From assembly GCA_021813195.1 (NCBI GenBank), contig JAKALI010000001.1, positions 1-41,759 on the forward strand: a stretch of DNA of 41,759 bases, in the 5' to 3' direction. Origin of the DNA: Pseudomonadota bacterium. Lineage in GTDB: Bacteria > Pseudomonadota > Alphaproteobacteria > Rhizobiales > Hyphomicrobiaceae. A program made the position numbers and the translations under genes. The notes beneath the pieces are model-generated. The model had not been told where the DNA came from, did not search any database, and saw only the letters and a program-made list of their open reading frames with translations. Each line of letters begins with the position of its first letter. The stretch's first letter is position 1. This document shows, in pieces, positions 21,893 through 29,158 of this stretch.

Positions 21893-22239
21893 TGCGACGG
21901 CGTCTCGCCCACCTGCGCCGATCTATGTACCAGCTCACATTGCTTGCCTCCGGGTGGACGACGATTATTGCCGGGCTCGTCTTCTTACCTTTACCCACAC
22001 CGTTCGGGGCTCCGCTCCTTGTCCTCGGAGCATGTCTGGTGCTCATGGCGAGCCCATCGGGTCGCGCGAGATTTCGCGCGTGGCGGGCAAATAATCCCAA
22101 ACTTAGCGCAACGATCACGCACTTCGAGCGTTATCTGCCCGCCACAATGCGTAGAACGATGCACAAGACCCACCCAGTTTCAGCGCCGTTGCCGTCAACA
22201 GAGCAAAGCAGCCACAAATGCCCGCAAAGCCCGTCATGA
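21892..22239 (+). CDS. Small membrane protein, PGPGW-like
   Basis: The predicted product is 115 residues with a basic N terminus and two hydrophobic segments at about 17-32 and 38-54, joined by a short Pro-rich turn (LPLPTPFGAP). This arrangement, followed by ASPSGRARFRAW, resembles the putative PGPGW transmembrane family, whose function is unknown. The C terminus is polar and low in complexity. Its ATG overlaps the pstB stop, so the two genes are probably cotranscribed and translationally coupled. It ends 36 bp before the convergent yebC gene. Confidence 0.7.
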   Translation: MRRRLAHLRRSMYQLTLLASGWTTIIAGLVFLPLPTPFGAPLLVLGACLVLMASPSGRARFRAWRANNPKLSATITHFERYLPATMRRTMHKTHPVSAPLPSTEQSSHKCPQSPS

Positions 22240-22274
22240 CCTTTCGAGTACAACCGCCTGCCATCACGTGAGGC

Positions 22275-23024
22275 TCACGCCGCTGTCAGGCGGGTCATGA
22301 CGTCGTCCGAGATTTCGAAATTGGCAAAGACGCTTTGCACGTCGTCGTCATCTTCGAGGGCCGCTATGAGCTTGAGGATTGACTGGGCCGCCTCTTCACC
22401 TACGGGCGTCGTCAGATTGGGTTTCCAGACGGCTTTGACGCTCTCCGCCTCGCCAAGCTTGGCCTCGAGCGCACCGGCGACCGTGCCTAACGTATCGAAA
22501 GGACAAATGATGAGATGCCCATTCTCGTCCGACGTGCAATCGTCCGCACCGGCCTCGATCGCGGCCTCCAGGATCACGTCGGCAGCACCTGCGGACGGCT
22601 TGTAAGTGATCTCGCCAACATGGGAGAACATGTGGCTGACGGAGCCCGTGGCGCCGAGATTTCCACCATACTTGGAGAACACCGAGCGCACGACCCCGCC
22701 GGTGCGGTTCCGGTTGTCGGTGAGCGTTTCGACGATGATCGCCACGCCGCCGGGCGCATAGCCTTCGTAGCGCACTTGCTCATAGGCTTCATTGTCGCCA
22801 CCGAGCGCCTTCTTGATCGCCCGCTCGATGTTGTCCTTGGGCATATTCTCCGCGCGCGCAGCCTGAATGGCCAAGCGAAGGCGCGGGTTCATGGCGGGAT
22901 CCGGGGAACCGGCCTTTGCGGCAACCGTGATTTCCCGCGCGAGCTTTGTGAACATCTTGGCGCGCAGCGCATCTTTGCGGCCCTTCTTGTGCATAATGTT
23001 CTTGAATGCGCTATGGCCGGCCAT
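22275..23024 (-). CDS. yebC: YebC/PmpR-family protein
   Basis: The product is 249 residues, the normal size of this family of transcription or translation factors; some members have been linked to ribosome stalling at proline-rich sites and others to DNA binding. The N-terminal domain has the invariant [19 protein letters not shown] and [15 protein letters not shown], then [20 protein letters not shown]. The middle has [23 protein letters not shown] and the block GSVSHMF. The start at 23024 is set by the conserved MAGHSxxxNI opening, with TAGGA upstream; the frame is open 30 codons further. A CtrA-like box lies about 110 bp upstream. Confidence 0.95.
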   Translation of the reverse strand: MAGHSAFKNIMHKKGRKDALRAKMFTKLAREITVAAKAGSPDPAMNPRLRLAIQAARAENMPKDNIERAIKKALGGDNEAYEQVRYEGYAPGGVAIIVETLTDNRNRTGGVVRSVFSKYGGNLGATGSVSHMFSHVGEITYKPSAGAADVILEAAIEAGADDCTSDENGHLIICPFDTLGTVAGALEAKLGEAESVKAVWKPNLTTPVGEEAAQSILKLIAALEDDDDVQSVFANFEISDDVMTRLTAA

Positions 23025-23135
23025 GCGTGTCGTCCTAGGATCGCTTTCGTTTGCTGTCTGATGTTTCGAGATGATTCGTGCCGACGATCTGACCGAGGGG
23101 TCGAGGTCCGTCAAGTCCGTACGATTGCGAGGGCG

Positions 23136-23150
23136 TTAACCATTTATTAA
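23136..23150. promoter_or_regulatory. Candidate CtrA binding site (TTAA-N7-TTAA)
   Basis: TTAACCATTTATTAA matches the CtrA full-site consensus of two TTAA half-sites seven bases apart. Two further TTAA motifs follow within about 20 bases (23156-23159, and within AGTTAACG near 23168), so this is an AT-rich cluster in a GC-rich region. It sits 112-126 bp upstream of the yebC start. Its function is inferred from sequence only. Confidence 0.5.
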
Positions 23151-23283
23151 CCATTTTAAACGGAAAGTTAACGCCACGAGGATGATTCGCATCCTCCACG
23201 GCACAGCCGGAGCTGCCCAGCCAGGCTGTGACCACGGCCGGCGCGGTACGCCGACCCCAAATCGAGGAGCAAAAACCTCCTCG

Positions 23284-24132
23284 TCACTGTCCGACTGTAA
23301 CACTCTCTCGACTGACCCAGCGCAGCGGCTCGGATGGCTCAAGACAGCCACCGAGCCGCAACCCTTTTGCCCAAACGGCGAGCCCGGTTTCGTCGTCGAT
23401 CTCCACCGCCAGTCCGCAGATCGTGGCTGGTCCCATCGCCGGCTCGAAGCGCTCGCGCGGAATGCGGGTCAAAAATCGGTTGATTGGCTCCTCGGCGGCC
23501 ATACCAAGGACCGAGTTGTAGTCGCCACACATTCCTGCATCTGACATGTAGGCCGTGCCACCAGGCAAGACACGCTCATCGCACGTGGGCGTATGCGTAT
23601 GGGTGCCAACGACCACACTAGCACGACCGTCAAGGAACAATCCTAAGGCCTGTTTTTCGCTCGTCGCCTCAGCATGGAAATCGACCAGGATGACGTCGAC
23701 CGCTTTTTGCAAGGGGCACGCCGTGAGCGCGTGATCGATTGCACGGAACGGGCAATCAACCTCGGTCATGAATACCCGCCCCAGGGCATTGATCACGAGT
23801 ACGTCGGCACCATTACGAGCCTTGATCAGCGTCGAGCCGCGCCCGGGCGTTCCGGGCGGCAGGTTGATGGGCCGGACGAGCCGCGGCTGGCGCTCAATGA
23901 ATACAAGCGCGTCCTTTTGATCAAAGGCGTGATTGCCGAGCGTGATGGCGTCCACCCCAGCATCGATGAGGTCTTCAACAATCGCTTCGGTGATGCCAAA
24001 GCCGCCGGCGGAATTCTCTCCATTCACGATGACGACGTCGAGTTTGTAGCGTTCTCGCAACTCGGGCAGAGCTTCGATGACGGCCTTGCGACCCGTTCGC
24101 CCAACGAGATCTCCAAGAAACAATAACCGCAA
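23284..24132 (-). CDS. YmdB-family metallophosphoesterase (TIGR00282 type)
   Basis: The product is a cytoplasmic calcineurin-like phosphoesterase of 282 residues. Metal-binding motifs appear in order: GDLVGRTGR at the N terminus, NGENSAGGFGI, LGNHAFDQKD, DFHAEATSEK and GTHTHTPTCD. Members of this family hydrolyse 2',3'-cyclic nucleotides in Bacillus, where ymdB affects biofilm and development; the role in alphaproteobacteria is not settled. It follows the 5-formyl-THF cyclo-ligase gene by 30 bp on the same strand and is probably in one transcript with it, a common arrangement in this order. Confidence 0.92.
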   Translation of the reverse strand: MRLLFLGDLVGRTGRKAVIEALPELRERYKLDVVIVNGENSAGGFGITEAIVEDLIDAGVDAITLGNHAFDQKDALVFIERQPRLVRPINLPPGTPGRGSTLIKARNGADVLVINALGRVFMTEVDCPFRAIDHALTACPLQKAVDVILVDFHAEATSEKQALGLFLDGRASVVVGTHTHTPTCDERVLPGGTAYMSDAGMCGDYNSVLGMAAEEPINRFLTRIPRERFEPAMGPATICGLAVEIDDETGLAVWAKGLRLGGCLEPSEPLRWVSRESVTVGQ

Positions 24133-24162
24133 TAGGATCTCCTCAGCGCGCAGTGCGCGTCA

Positions 24163-24753
24163 TCATCTCCCACATCGCACAGGGCCCGACGGCGTCAAAA
24201 CCCAATCCAGTGGCTCGTCATATGTGGTGCGGGGCACTTCGTCGACCCTTTGTTCGTCGAAGGCCAGACCGATGGCCACAACGGGTTTTGCGGCTCTGAG
24301 CCGCGCGAGGGTGCGGTCGTAGAAACCACCGCCATAGCCAAGCCGAAAACCCTCAGCATCAAATGCCAGCAGCGGCCCCAACACCACATCGGGCTCCACC
24401 ACTTGGGCGGTTGCAAGCGGTTCGCGAATGCCCCAAGTCACCTCGGCGAGCGGCTCTCCTGGCGCCCACGCGCGAAACTCCAAAGGTACGCCCTTGGCGA
24501 CCATGACGGGCAGCGCGAGCGCATAACCCTCGCTGTGGAGTCGCGACATAAGTGGCAAAGGATCGATCTCAGCGCCGATTGGCAAGAATCCCGACACGCA
24601 AGCCGGCGGCGTCACGCCAGCAAAGTCGATGCTGCGGGCCGCCAAACGCGCCGCAGCCTCTGGGCCCATTCTGGCAGCTGCCTGATCCCGCGCGGATTTC
24701 ATGACAGCGCGCAGGCGCTTCTTGGCGCCGATGATGTCGGTCTCTGCGTTCAT
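24163..24753 (-). CDS. 5-formyltetrahydrofolate cyclo-ligase
   Basis: The protein of 196 residues converts 5-formyl-THF to 5,10-methenyl-THF using ATP, restoring a storage folate to one-carbon metabolism. Family blocks visible are AKKRLRAVMKSAR at the N terminus, GFLPIGAEIDPLPLM in the middle, the ATP/substrate motif GYGGGFYDRTLARLR, and a C-terminal ALAFDEQ-like IGLAFDEQRVDEVP. In many proteobacteria this gene lies directly downstream of 6S RNA and may be cotranscribed with it; here the 6S RNA 3' end is about 40 bp upstream on the same strand. Confidence 0.94.
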   Translation of the reverse strand: MNAETDIIGAKKRLRAVMKSARDQAAARMGPEAAARLAARSIDFAGVTPPACVSGFLPIGAEIDPLPLMSRLHSEGYALALPVMVAKGVPLEFRAWAPGEPLAEVTWGIREPLATAQVVEPDVVLGPLLAFDAEGFRLGYGGGFYDRTLARLRAAKPVVAIGLAFDEQRVDEVPRTTYDEPLDWVLTPSGPVRCGR

Positions 24754-24791
24754 GGGGATTGGGGACGCGGGCCACAGGGGAGAATGAAAGT

Positions 24792-24948
24792 GCCGCGGTG
24801 GCCGTTGGAACGATCGATCTCGCCGGGTCCCTACAAACGTAAGGTGGGCGCCATATGCCCGGGGCCACGGCCCCGGACAGGGACAGCTCCCTGGCAGATC
24901 TTATAGGCCCTGGAGATCATGGTGTTCCTGACGGGCCCCGCAGCGGCC
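24792..24948 (-). ncRNA. ssrS: 6S RNA (SsrS)
   Basis: 6S RNA binds RNA polymerase holoenzyme by mimicking an open promoter. On the minus strand a roughly 157-base RNA folds into the expected long rod. Outer stem elements are GCCGC/GCGGC (24943-24947 with 24792-24796), GGAAC/GTTCC (24924-24928 with 24807-24811) and GATCTC/GAGATC (24913-24918 with 24816-24821). Then comes a central open region, whose 3' side has a small hairpin (24829-24834 with 24839-24844) as seen in 6S RNAs, and a GC-rich apical hairpin (24860-24875). It lies just upstream of 5-formyl-THF cyclo-ligase, the classic site. Exact ends are approximate. Confidence 0.85.
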
Positions 24949-25138
24949 TAAGACTAAGCGCTGGCGGCGAAAAAATCGAGAGCGAACCGGCGCGGGTGAC
25001 CGCAGATAGAATTTCTCACCGCTTCGGGCCTTTGTCGCGGCCCACAGGCAGCAAGCGGTTTTGGGGTGGTGCCGGCAGCGCAAAAAGCCTATTAAGACGC
25101 CGCTGAAACTTTCCCAAGATAACCTACGGAGTTCGGTC

Positions 25139-25552
25139 ATGATTTTCATCACACGCCTGGTGGCGCTCAGCGTGGCCGTGGCCGTTTCGGCTTTTTTCGC
25201 TCAGCCCGCTGACGCCAAGCACGGTGGCTGCGCAGCCATGCACAAGCTCGATCCCGATCACGATGGCACGATGGATTGGCACGAGGCCCGCCGCGCCGCC
25301 ATGAAGCTCTTCCACCGGCTCGATCCGGATCGCGACGGAACCCTCGACCGCAACGAATTGCGCGGCCGCGTCGGGCTTTTGTCGTTTGCGCGTTTCAACC
25401 CTGACCGCGACGGCACGCTGGACAAGCACGAGTTCCTCGCGCTCGTGAAGCATCGCTTCCACCGCGCCAATCCGGACAAGGATGGCACGATCGATTGCCG
25501 GGAACTCCGCACACTCGCAGGCAAGCGCCTGCTGAAGGTTCTGCTGCCCTAA
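25139..25552 (+). CDS. lanM: Lanmodulin, lanthanide-binding EF-hand protein
   Basis: The product is 137 residues: a signal peptide (1-26, ending ADA) and a mature part of about 111 residues with four EF loops at 38-49 (DPDHDGTMDWHE), 62-73 (DPDRDGTLDRNE), 87-98 (NPDRDGTLDKHE) and 111-122 (NPDKDGTIDCRE). All four have Pro at position 2, Asp at position 9 and Glu at 12, with linkers of only 12, 13 and 12 residues. Ordinary calcium EF hands have about 25. Pro2, short linkers and a periplasmic signal are the hallmarks of lanmodulin, which binds lanthanides with extreme selectivity. Loops 3 and 4 begin with Asn. Trp47 and Cys120 inside loops, and Cys31 before loop 1, are unusual. GGAG precedes the ATG. 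Metal specificity is inferred. Confidence 0.9.
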   Translation: MIFITRLVALSVAVAVSAFFAQPADAKHGGCAAMHKLDPDHDGTMDWHEARRAAMKLFHRLDPDRDGTLDRNELRGRVGLLSFARFNPDRDGTLDKHEFLALVKHRFHRANPDKDGTIDCRELRTLAGKRLLKVLLP

Positions 25553-25564
25553 CCAGAACAATCG

Positions 25565-25595
25565 CCGTCCAGCGCGCAGGGCGCTGGACGGTTTT
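25565..25595 (+). terminator. Strong intrinsic terminator after lanM
   Basis: A perfect 11 bp stem (CCGTCCAGCGC at 25565-25575, GCGCTGGACGG at 25581-25591) with a 5-base loop is followed by TTTT. It begins 12 bases after the lanM stop, so lanM is very likely a single-gene transcript. The gene facing it ends at 25647. Confidence 0.9.
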
Positions 25596-25646
25596 ATCCA
25601 GCAGCGACGCAGCGCCGAGGAGTGGCCGCGGGCGCGGCACTTCACA

Positions 25647-25943
25647 TCATGGCCGTTTATCCAGTGCCGTTCCGAGGGTGTCGATCAGCCACGCAAGCCG
25701 ATCGGCAACGTGCGCCCGAATGCGCTCCAACTCCGCAACGCGCGCCTCAGCAGCGACGAGACGTTGCCGCATCACCTCGTTTTCCCGCTTGAGGCTGGCC
25801 AGCTCGGACGCGAGATCTTCGGCATCGGATTTCTTCTTGGTTGTGGCCAGACGCACGGAACGATCCGCCTCGCGCGATGCCGCGGTTGATTGCGCGTCGT
25901 GACGGCCCGACTTGGCCACACGTGGAGATGGTCTGCGTGTCAT
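25647..25943 (-). CDS. Coiled-coil protein, possibly DUF4164-like
   Basis: This is a predicted cytoplasmic protein of 98 residues. The N-terminal third is basic and probably disordered. Residues about 40-80 (SELASLKRENEVMRQRLVAA and what follows) have heptad spacing of Leu/Val/Ala typical of a coiled coil, and the end VADRLAWLIDTLGTALDK is an amphipathic helix. In many Rhizobiales a short coiled-coil DUF4164 protein is encoded beside zapA and 6S RNA, and the location and ending fit that, but the match is weak. zapA itself is not seen. The function is unknown. Confidence 0.55.
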   Translation of the reverse strand: MTRRPSPRVAKSGRHDAQSTAASREADRSVRLATTKKKSDAEDLASELASLKRENEVMRQRLVAAEARVAELERIRAHVADRLAWLIDTLGTALDKRP

Positions 25944-26422
25944 CGGCTAACCCATCGATGCGATCGATCTGGCGTTCGCCCTCGCGCCGGATCTGCTAAA
26001 CCAAGAGCAGCAGCATAGGTGCTCGCATACCCGTCTGCAACACACGGCCCGTCGCGGCGGCGGCAGCCGAGCCGCGTCTCGAGAGCCCCCGATATGTGGC
26101 GCAAGTTTGTAACCGGCTTTCGGCTGCGAAGGCGCGAGCCAACAGAGACTGTCTGCCAGATCCTGCGCCGCGGGACACTCTCGGTCGAACTTCGCCGCCG
26201 AGGAGTTTTGCCGGCGTGGCAATGCAAACGAGGAACCCAGCACGCGGGGAAATTGCCCCTTAAACCCGACGTGCCATGTCATCCCGATGACGCATTGACA
26301 CAGCCCCGTCGCACCAAGTTAATGGCGCCCACCCTACAACCCCCAGGACACCGCCGCACCGGTTTCGGACGCTTCGTCGGCATGGGGTGTCTGCACGCGC
26401 GACAATTCACCGGAGGAGCCCA
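25944..26422. other. Intergenic region upstream of gap
   Basis: About 480 bp without a convincing gene lie between the divergent coiled-coil gene and gap. Open frames on both strands are short, Arg-rich and without ribosome sites, as expected by chance at this GC content. tkt often lies here in relatives, but I see no transketolase remnant. The only recognisable element is the promoter-like pair at 26295-26323. Confidence 0.5.
26295..26323 (+). promoter_or_regulatory. Candidate sigma-70 promoter of gap
   Basis: A perfect -35 TTGACA (26295-26300) is followed after 17 bases by GTTAAT (26318-26323), which matches the -10 consensus at four of six positions including the last three. It lies about 100 bp upstream of the gap ATG, leaving a leader of roughly 90 bases. 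Confidence 0.5.
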
Positions 26423-27430
26423 ATGGCCGTCAAAGTAGCGATCAATGGATTCGGGCGCATCGGACGCAATGTCTTGCGCGCAATCGTTGAAAGCGGACGC
26501 CGCGACATCGAGGTCGTCGCAATCAATGACTTGGGCCCCGTGGAAACGAACGCGCATTTGTTGCGCTTCGACAGCGTACACGGTCGTTTCCCCGGAACGG
26601 TGAGAATCTCGGCGGATACTATCGATGTCGGTACGGGGCCGATCAAAGTGACCGCGATCCGCAACCCGGCCGAATTGCCACACGCCGACATGGGCGTGGA
26701 TATTGCGCTCGAATGCACCGGCATCTTCACGTCCAAGGAGAAGGCTGCCGCGCATCTGACTGCTGGCGCCAAGCGCGTGCTCGTCTCCGCGCCGGCTGAC
26801 GGCGCGGATCTCACTGTCGTTTATGGCGTCAATCACGATAAGCTGACGCGCGACCACATCGTCGTCTCGAATGCGTCGTGCACCACAAACTGTCTCGCAC
26901 CAGTTGCCAAGGTGCTCAACGACCTTGTCGGCATCGACAAAGGATTCATGACCACAATTCATGCCTACACGGGTGATCAGCCGACCCTGGACACGATGCA
27001 CAAGGACCTCTACCGCGCGCGTGCGGCCGCCCTCTCGATGATCCCGACCTCGACAGGGGCGGCGAAGGCCGTGGGCCTCGTGCTGCCGGAATTGAACGGT
27101 AAACTCGATGGCACCGCCATCCGTGTGCCGACGCCCAACGTCTCGGTCGTGGACTTTAAGTTCATCGCCAAGAACGAGACGACAAAGGACGAGATCAACG
27201 CGGCGATCGTCCGCGCGGCGGCCAACGAACTCAAAGGCATCCTTGGCGTGACCGATCAACCCAACGTCTCAATGGACTTCAACCACGATCCGCATTCCTC
27301 GATTTTCCATCTCGATCAGACCAAGGTGATGGACGGCCGTCTGGTGCGCGTCCTTTCGTGGTACGATAATGAATGGGGCTTTTCGAACCGCATGGCGGAT
27401 ACCGCGGTGGCCATGGGCAAGCTGATCTGA
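26423..27430 (+). CDS. gap: Glyceraldehyde-3-phosphate dehydrogenase
   Basis: The cytoplasmic enzyme oxidises glyceraldehyde-3-phosphate to 1,3-bisphosphoglycerate with NAD. The protein is 335 residues. The Rossmann domain begins [16 protein letters not shown], and the IND-L pattern after strand two is that of NAD-preferring enzymes. The catalytic Cys153 lies in [12 protein letters not shown], followed by [18 protein letters not shown] and [18 protein letters not shown] six bases before ATG 26423 supports this start over upstream options. In relatives tkt-gap-pgk often form a run; here neither tkt nor pgk flanks it, and arsR follows instead. Confidence 0.97.
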   Translation: MAVKVAINGFGRIGRNVLRAIVESGRRDIEVVAINDLGPVETNAHLLRFDSVHGRFPGTVRISADTIDVGTGPIKVTAIRNPAELPHADMGVDIALECTGIFTSKEKAAAHLTAGAKRVLVSAPADGADLTVVYGVNHDKLTRDHIVVSNASCTTNCLAPVAKVLNDLVGIDKGFMTTIHAYTGDQPTLDTMHKDLYRARAAALSMIPTSTGAAKAVGLVLPELNGKLDGTAIRVPTPNVSVVDFKFIAKNETTKDEINAAIVRAAANELKGILGVTDQPNVSMDFNHDPHSSIFHLDQTKVMDGRLVRVLSWYDNEWGFSNRMADTAVAMGKLI

Positions 27431-27560
27431 TCCCGAGTAAAAATCGAAGGCTCATAACCTCCACGCTCCACGCCGGCGCCAGCTCCCGCAAAGGGACGGG
27501 CGTCGGCGTTGCAGCTTCTGAGATTTCGCGCGCCCAGCCCAATTTGACTGTTGCATAATT

Positions 27561-27572
27561 CAATAATTATTG
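27561..27572. promoter_or_regulatory. Candidate ArsR operator palindrome
   Basis: The sequence CAATAATTATTG is a perfect 12-base palindrome 12 bases upstream of the arsR ATG. A -35-like TTGACT lies at 27544-27549, so the palindrome covers the spacer and -10 region. AT-rich inverted repeats at this position are typical of ArsR/SmtB-family operators, which suggests autorepression. Confidence 0.6.
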
Positions 27573-27584
27573 TAGTGTCAAAAT

Positions 27585-27938
27585 ATGGAAGATACAGCCG
27601 CAATTGCCATGTTCGCCGCGCTCGCTCAGGAGCATCGCTTGACGATCTTTCGCGCGCTGGTACGCGCCGGGCCATCGGGCATGCCATCGACCGAAATTGC
27701 GGTCGCGGCAGGAATTAGCCCGACGAGCGCGTCGTTCCATTTGAAGGAACTCGAACGCGCCGGACTGCTCATCGCTTCGCGCCATGGCCGCTTCATTCGT
27801 TATGCGGTTCACGTGGAGGCCATGCGTGCTCTGATCAATTATCTGACGGAAGACTGTTGTCAGGGACGGCCGGAACTATGCGGCTCGGCTCTGGGCAGAG
27901 CCCGTGCAGTATGCACCCCCGATGGAGACCCCAAATGA
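27585..27938 (+). CDS. arsR: ArsR-family metalloregulator
   Basis: The product is a winged-helix repressor of 117 residues. The fold starts with MFAALAQEHRLTIFRALV, and the recognition helix is in SPTSASFHLKELERAGLL, followed by a wing RHGRFIRYAV. Near the C terminus there are Cys91, Cys92 and Cys99 in DCCQGRPELC, resembling the C-terminal As(III)-sensing cysteines known in some proteobacterial ArsR proteins rather than the classic helix-3 site. The stop overlaps the arsC start (ATGA). A palindromic operator candidate lies just upstream. Arsenic sensing is inferred from these Cys residues and the arsC neighbour. Confidence 0.9.
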   Translation: MEDTAAIAMFAALAQEHRLTIFRALVRAGPSGMPSTEIAVAAGISPTSASFHLKELERAGLLIASRHGRFIRYAVHVEAMRALINYLTEDCCQGRPELCGSALGRARAVCTPDGDPK

Positions 27939-28459
27939 GTCCCGATCGCCCTCTCAACGTCTTGTTTCTGTGTACGCATAATTCCGCACGCTCCATCATT
28001 GCCGAATGCGTGATGAACCGCCTCGGCATGGGCCGCTTCAAAGGCTACAGCGCCGGCAGCCAGCCCAGCGGTCGGGTGCATCCGTTTGCGATCGAATTGC
28101 TTCGCGGCCTGAATTACGACACCACCAACTTGCGATCCAAATCCTGGCACGAGTTCACACAGCCCGGCGCGCCGGAACTGGATTTCGTCTTCACGGTCTG
28201 CGACAACGCAGCAAATGAAGTCTGTCCCGTGTGGCCCGGCCAACCGATGAGCGCGCACTGGGGATTGCCAGACCCGTCGGCTGTTGAGGGTAGTGATGCA
28301 GAGAAGCATTTCGCGTTTGCCGATACGCACCGCATGCTCTACCAGCGCATCAGCATCTTTACGAGCCTGCCGTTGTCGTCACTCGACAAGCTCTCCCTGC
28401 AGCATCGCTTGAATGAGATCGGCCGCATGAAAGCTGAGGCCGAGGCACAACAAGCCTGA
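27935..28459 (+). CDS. arsC: Arsenate reductase / low-molecular-weight tyrosine phosphatase family
   Basis: This 174-residue protein has the LMW phosphatase P-loop FLCTHNSARS with nucleophile Cys13, followed by AGSQPSGRVHPFA. Two further Cys occur in TVCDNAANEVCPVWPG, the pattern of LMW-PTP-type arsenate reductases, which reduce arsenate to arsenite through relayed thiols. Its ATG overlaps the arsR stop. No arsenite pump (ArsB or Acr3) follows in this window: the next gene is convergent. Either the pump is elsewhere or the protein has another role. Confidence 0.87.
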   Translation: MSPDRPLNVLFLCTHNSARSIIAECVMNRLGMGRFKGYSAGSQPSGRVHPFAIELLRGLNYDTTNLRSKSWHEFTQPGAPELDFVFTVCDNAANEVCPVWPGQPMSAHWGLPDPSAVEGSDAEKHFAFADTHRMLYQRISIFTSLPLSSLDKLSLQHRLNEIGRMKAEAEAQQA

Positions 28460-28485
28460 TCAAAGGTCTGCGGCGCATCGATGGC

Positions 28486-29073
28486 TTACACCCAATCGAT
28501 CGCGCCGCGTCTGACCACCATCACGCGGTCTTGCGGGCAATCGAGCGTGGGTACGCGCGACACATCGATCCCCGCGATAAACCCGTGCACGCAGCGTGCC
28601 AGTCCGCCGTGTGAAACAACAATCGTATCGCGCTCGAGGGTCTGAAGCCACCGGATGGTGCGCGCCATGAGATCGGCGTAGCTTTCCCCGCCCTGCGGCC
28701 GCCAATGGTAGGGATCGCGCGCCCGCGCCGCGACTCCCATGGGATCGATCCGGGGCAATTCGTCCTGCAAGGCACCTTCCCACGCGCCATAACTCAATTC
28801 CTTGAGGCGCTCCTCGATACGATAGTCGGAAGGATCGAGCCCGAGAGTCTGGCGAACGATCTCCATGGTTTCGCGCGCCCGACCGAGCGGGCTTGAGAGG
28901 AACTCTGCGTCCTTCAGCGCCGGTAAAAGCGTGCGCAGGGCTTCGCCATTGCGCCGCGCCTGCGCGCGACCGCGCGCGTTAATTGGAATATCCCGCTGAC
29001 CCTGATATCGGCGCTCGGCATTCCAATCCGTCTCGCCGTGGCGCACGAAATATAGCGTCAGTCCTGCGCGCAT
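28486..29073 (-). CDS. Histidine phosphatase (phosphoglycerate mutase-like)
   Basis: The protein of 195 residues belongs to the histidine phosphatase superfamily. The N-terminal catalytic motif is YFVRHGETDWN with His12, followed by SSPLGRARETMEI, the acid-base region ERLKELSYGAWEG, and the second His in VVSHGGLARC. Its length and motifs fit a broad phosphatase rather than the glycolytic mutase. The ATG at 29073 was chosen because the fold begins there and GAGGGAG lies just before it. It is 85 bp downstream of fabI on the same strand, a pairing common in this order. The substrate is unknown. Confidence 0.88.
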   Translation of the reverse strand: MRAGLTLYFVRHGETDWNAERRYQGQRDIPINARGRAQARRNGEALRTLLPALKDAEFLSSPLGRARETMEIVRQTLGLDPSDYRIEERLKELSYGAWEGALQDELPRIDPMGVAARARDPYHWRPQGGESYADLMARTIRWLQTLERDTIVVSHGGLARCVHGFIAGIDVSRVPTLDCPQDRVMVVRRGAIDWV

Positions 29074-29158
29074 GGCTCCCTCGCAGGGCGCGTTGTGAAC
29101 GACACGGCGCAGGCTCGGCGGGCACGGCACCTCAGGCTGCGATGGTTCGCGACTCTCG

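Noticed and set aside
24855..24876. GC-rich palindrome as an intrinsic terminator
   Set aside because: There is no T-run, and it fits as the apical hairpin of the 6S RNA rod on the minus strand.
25139..25552. Generic calmodulin-like or dockerin-like calcium EF-hand protein
   Set aside because: Pro at position 2 in all four loops, Asp at position 9 and 12-13-residue linkers point to lanmodulin; dockerins also have short spacing but only two repeats and different loop sequences.
26279..27259. Long minus-strand open frame opposite gap (326 codons)
   Set aside because: It mirrors the codon pattern of gap, starts without a ribosome site and resembles no family.
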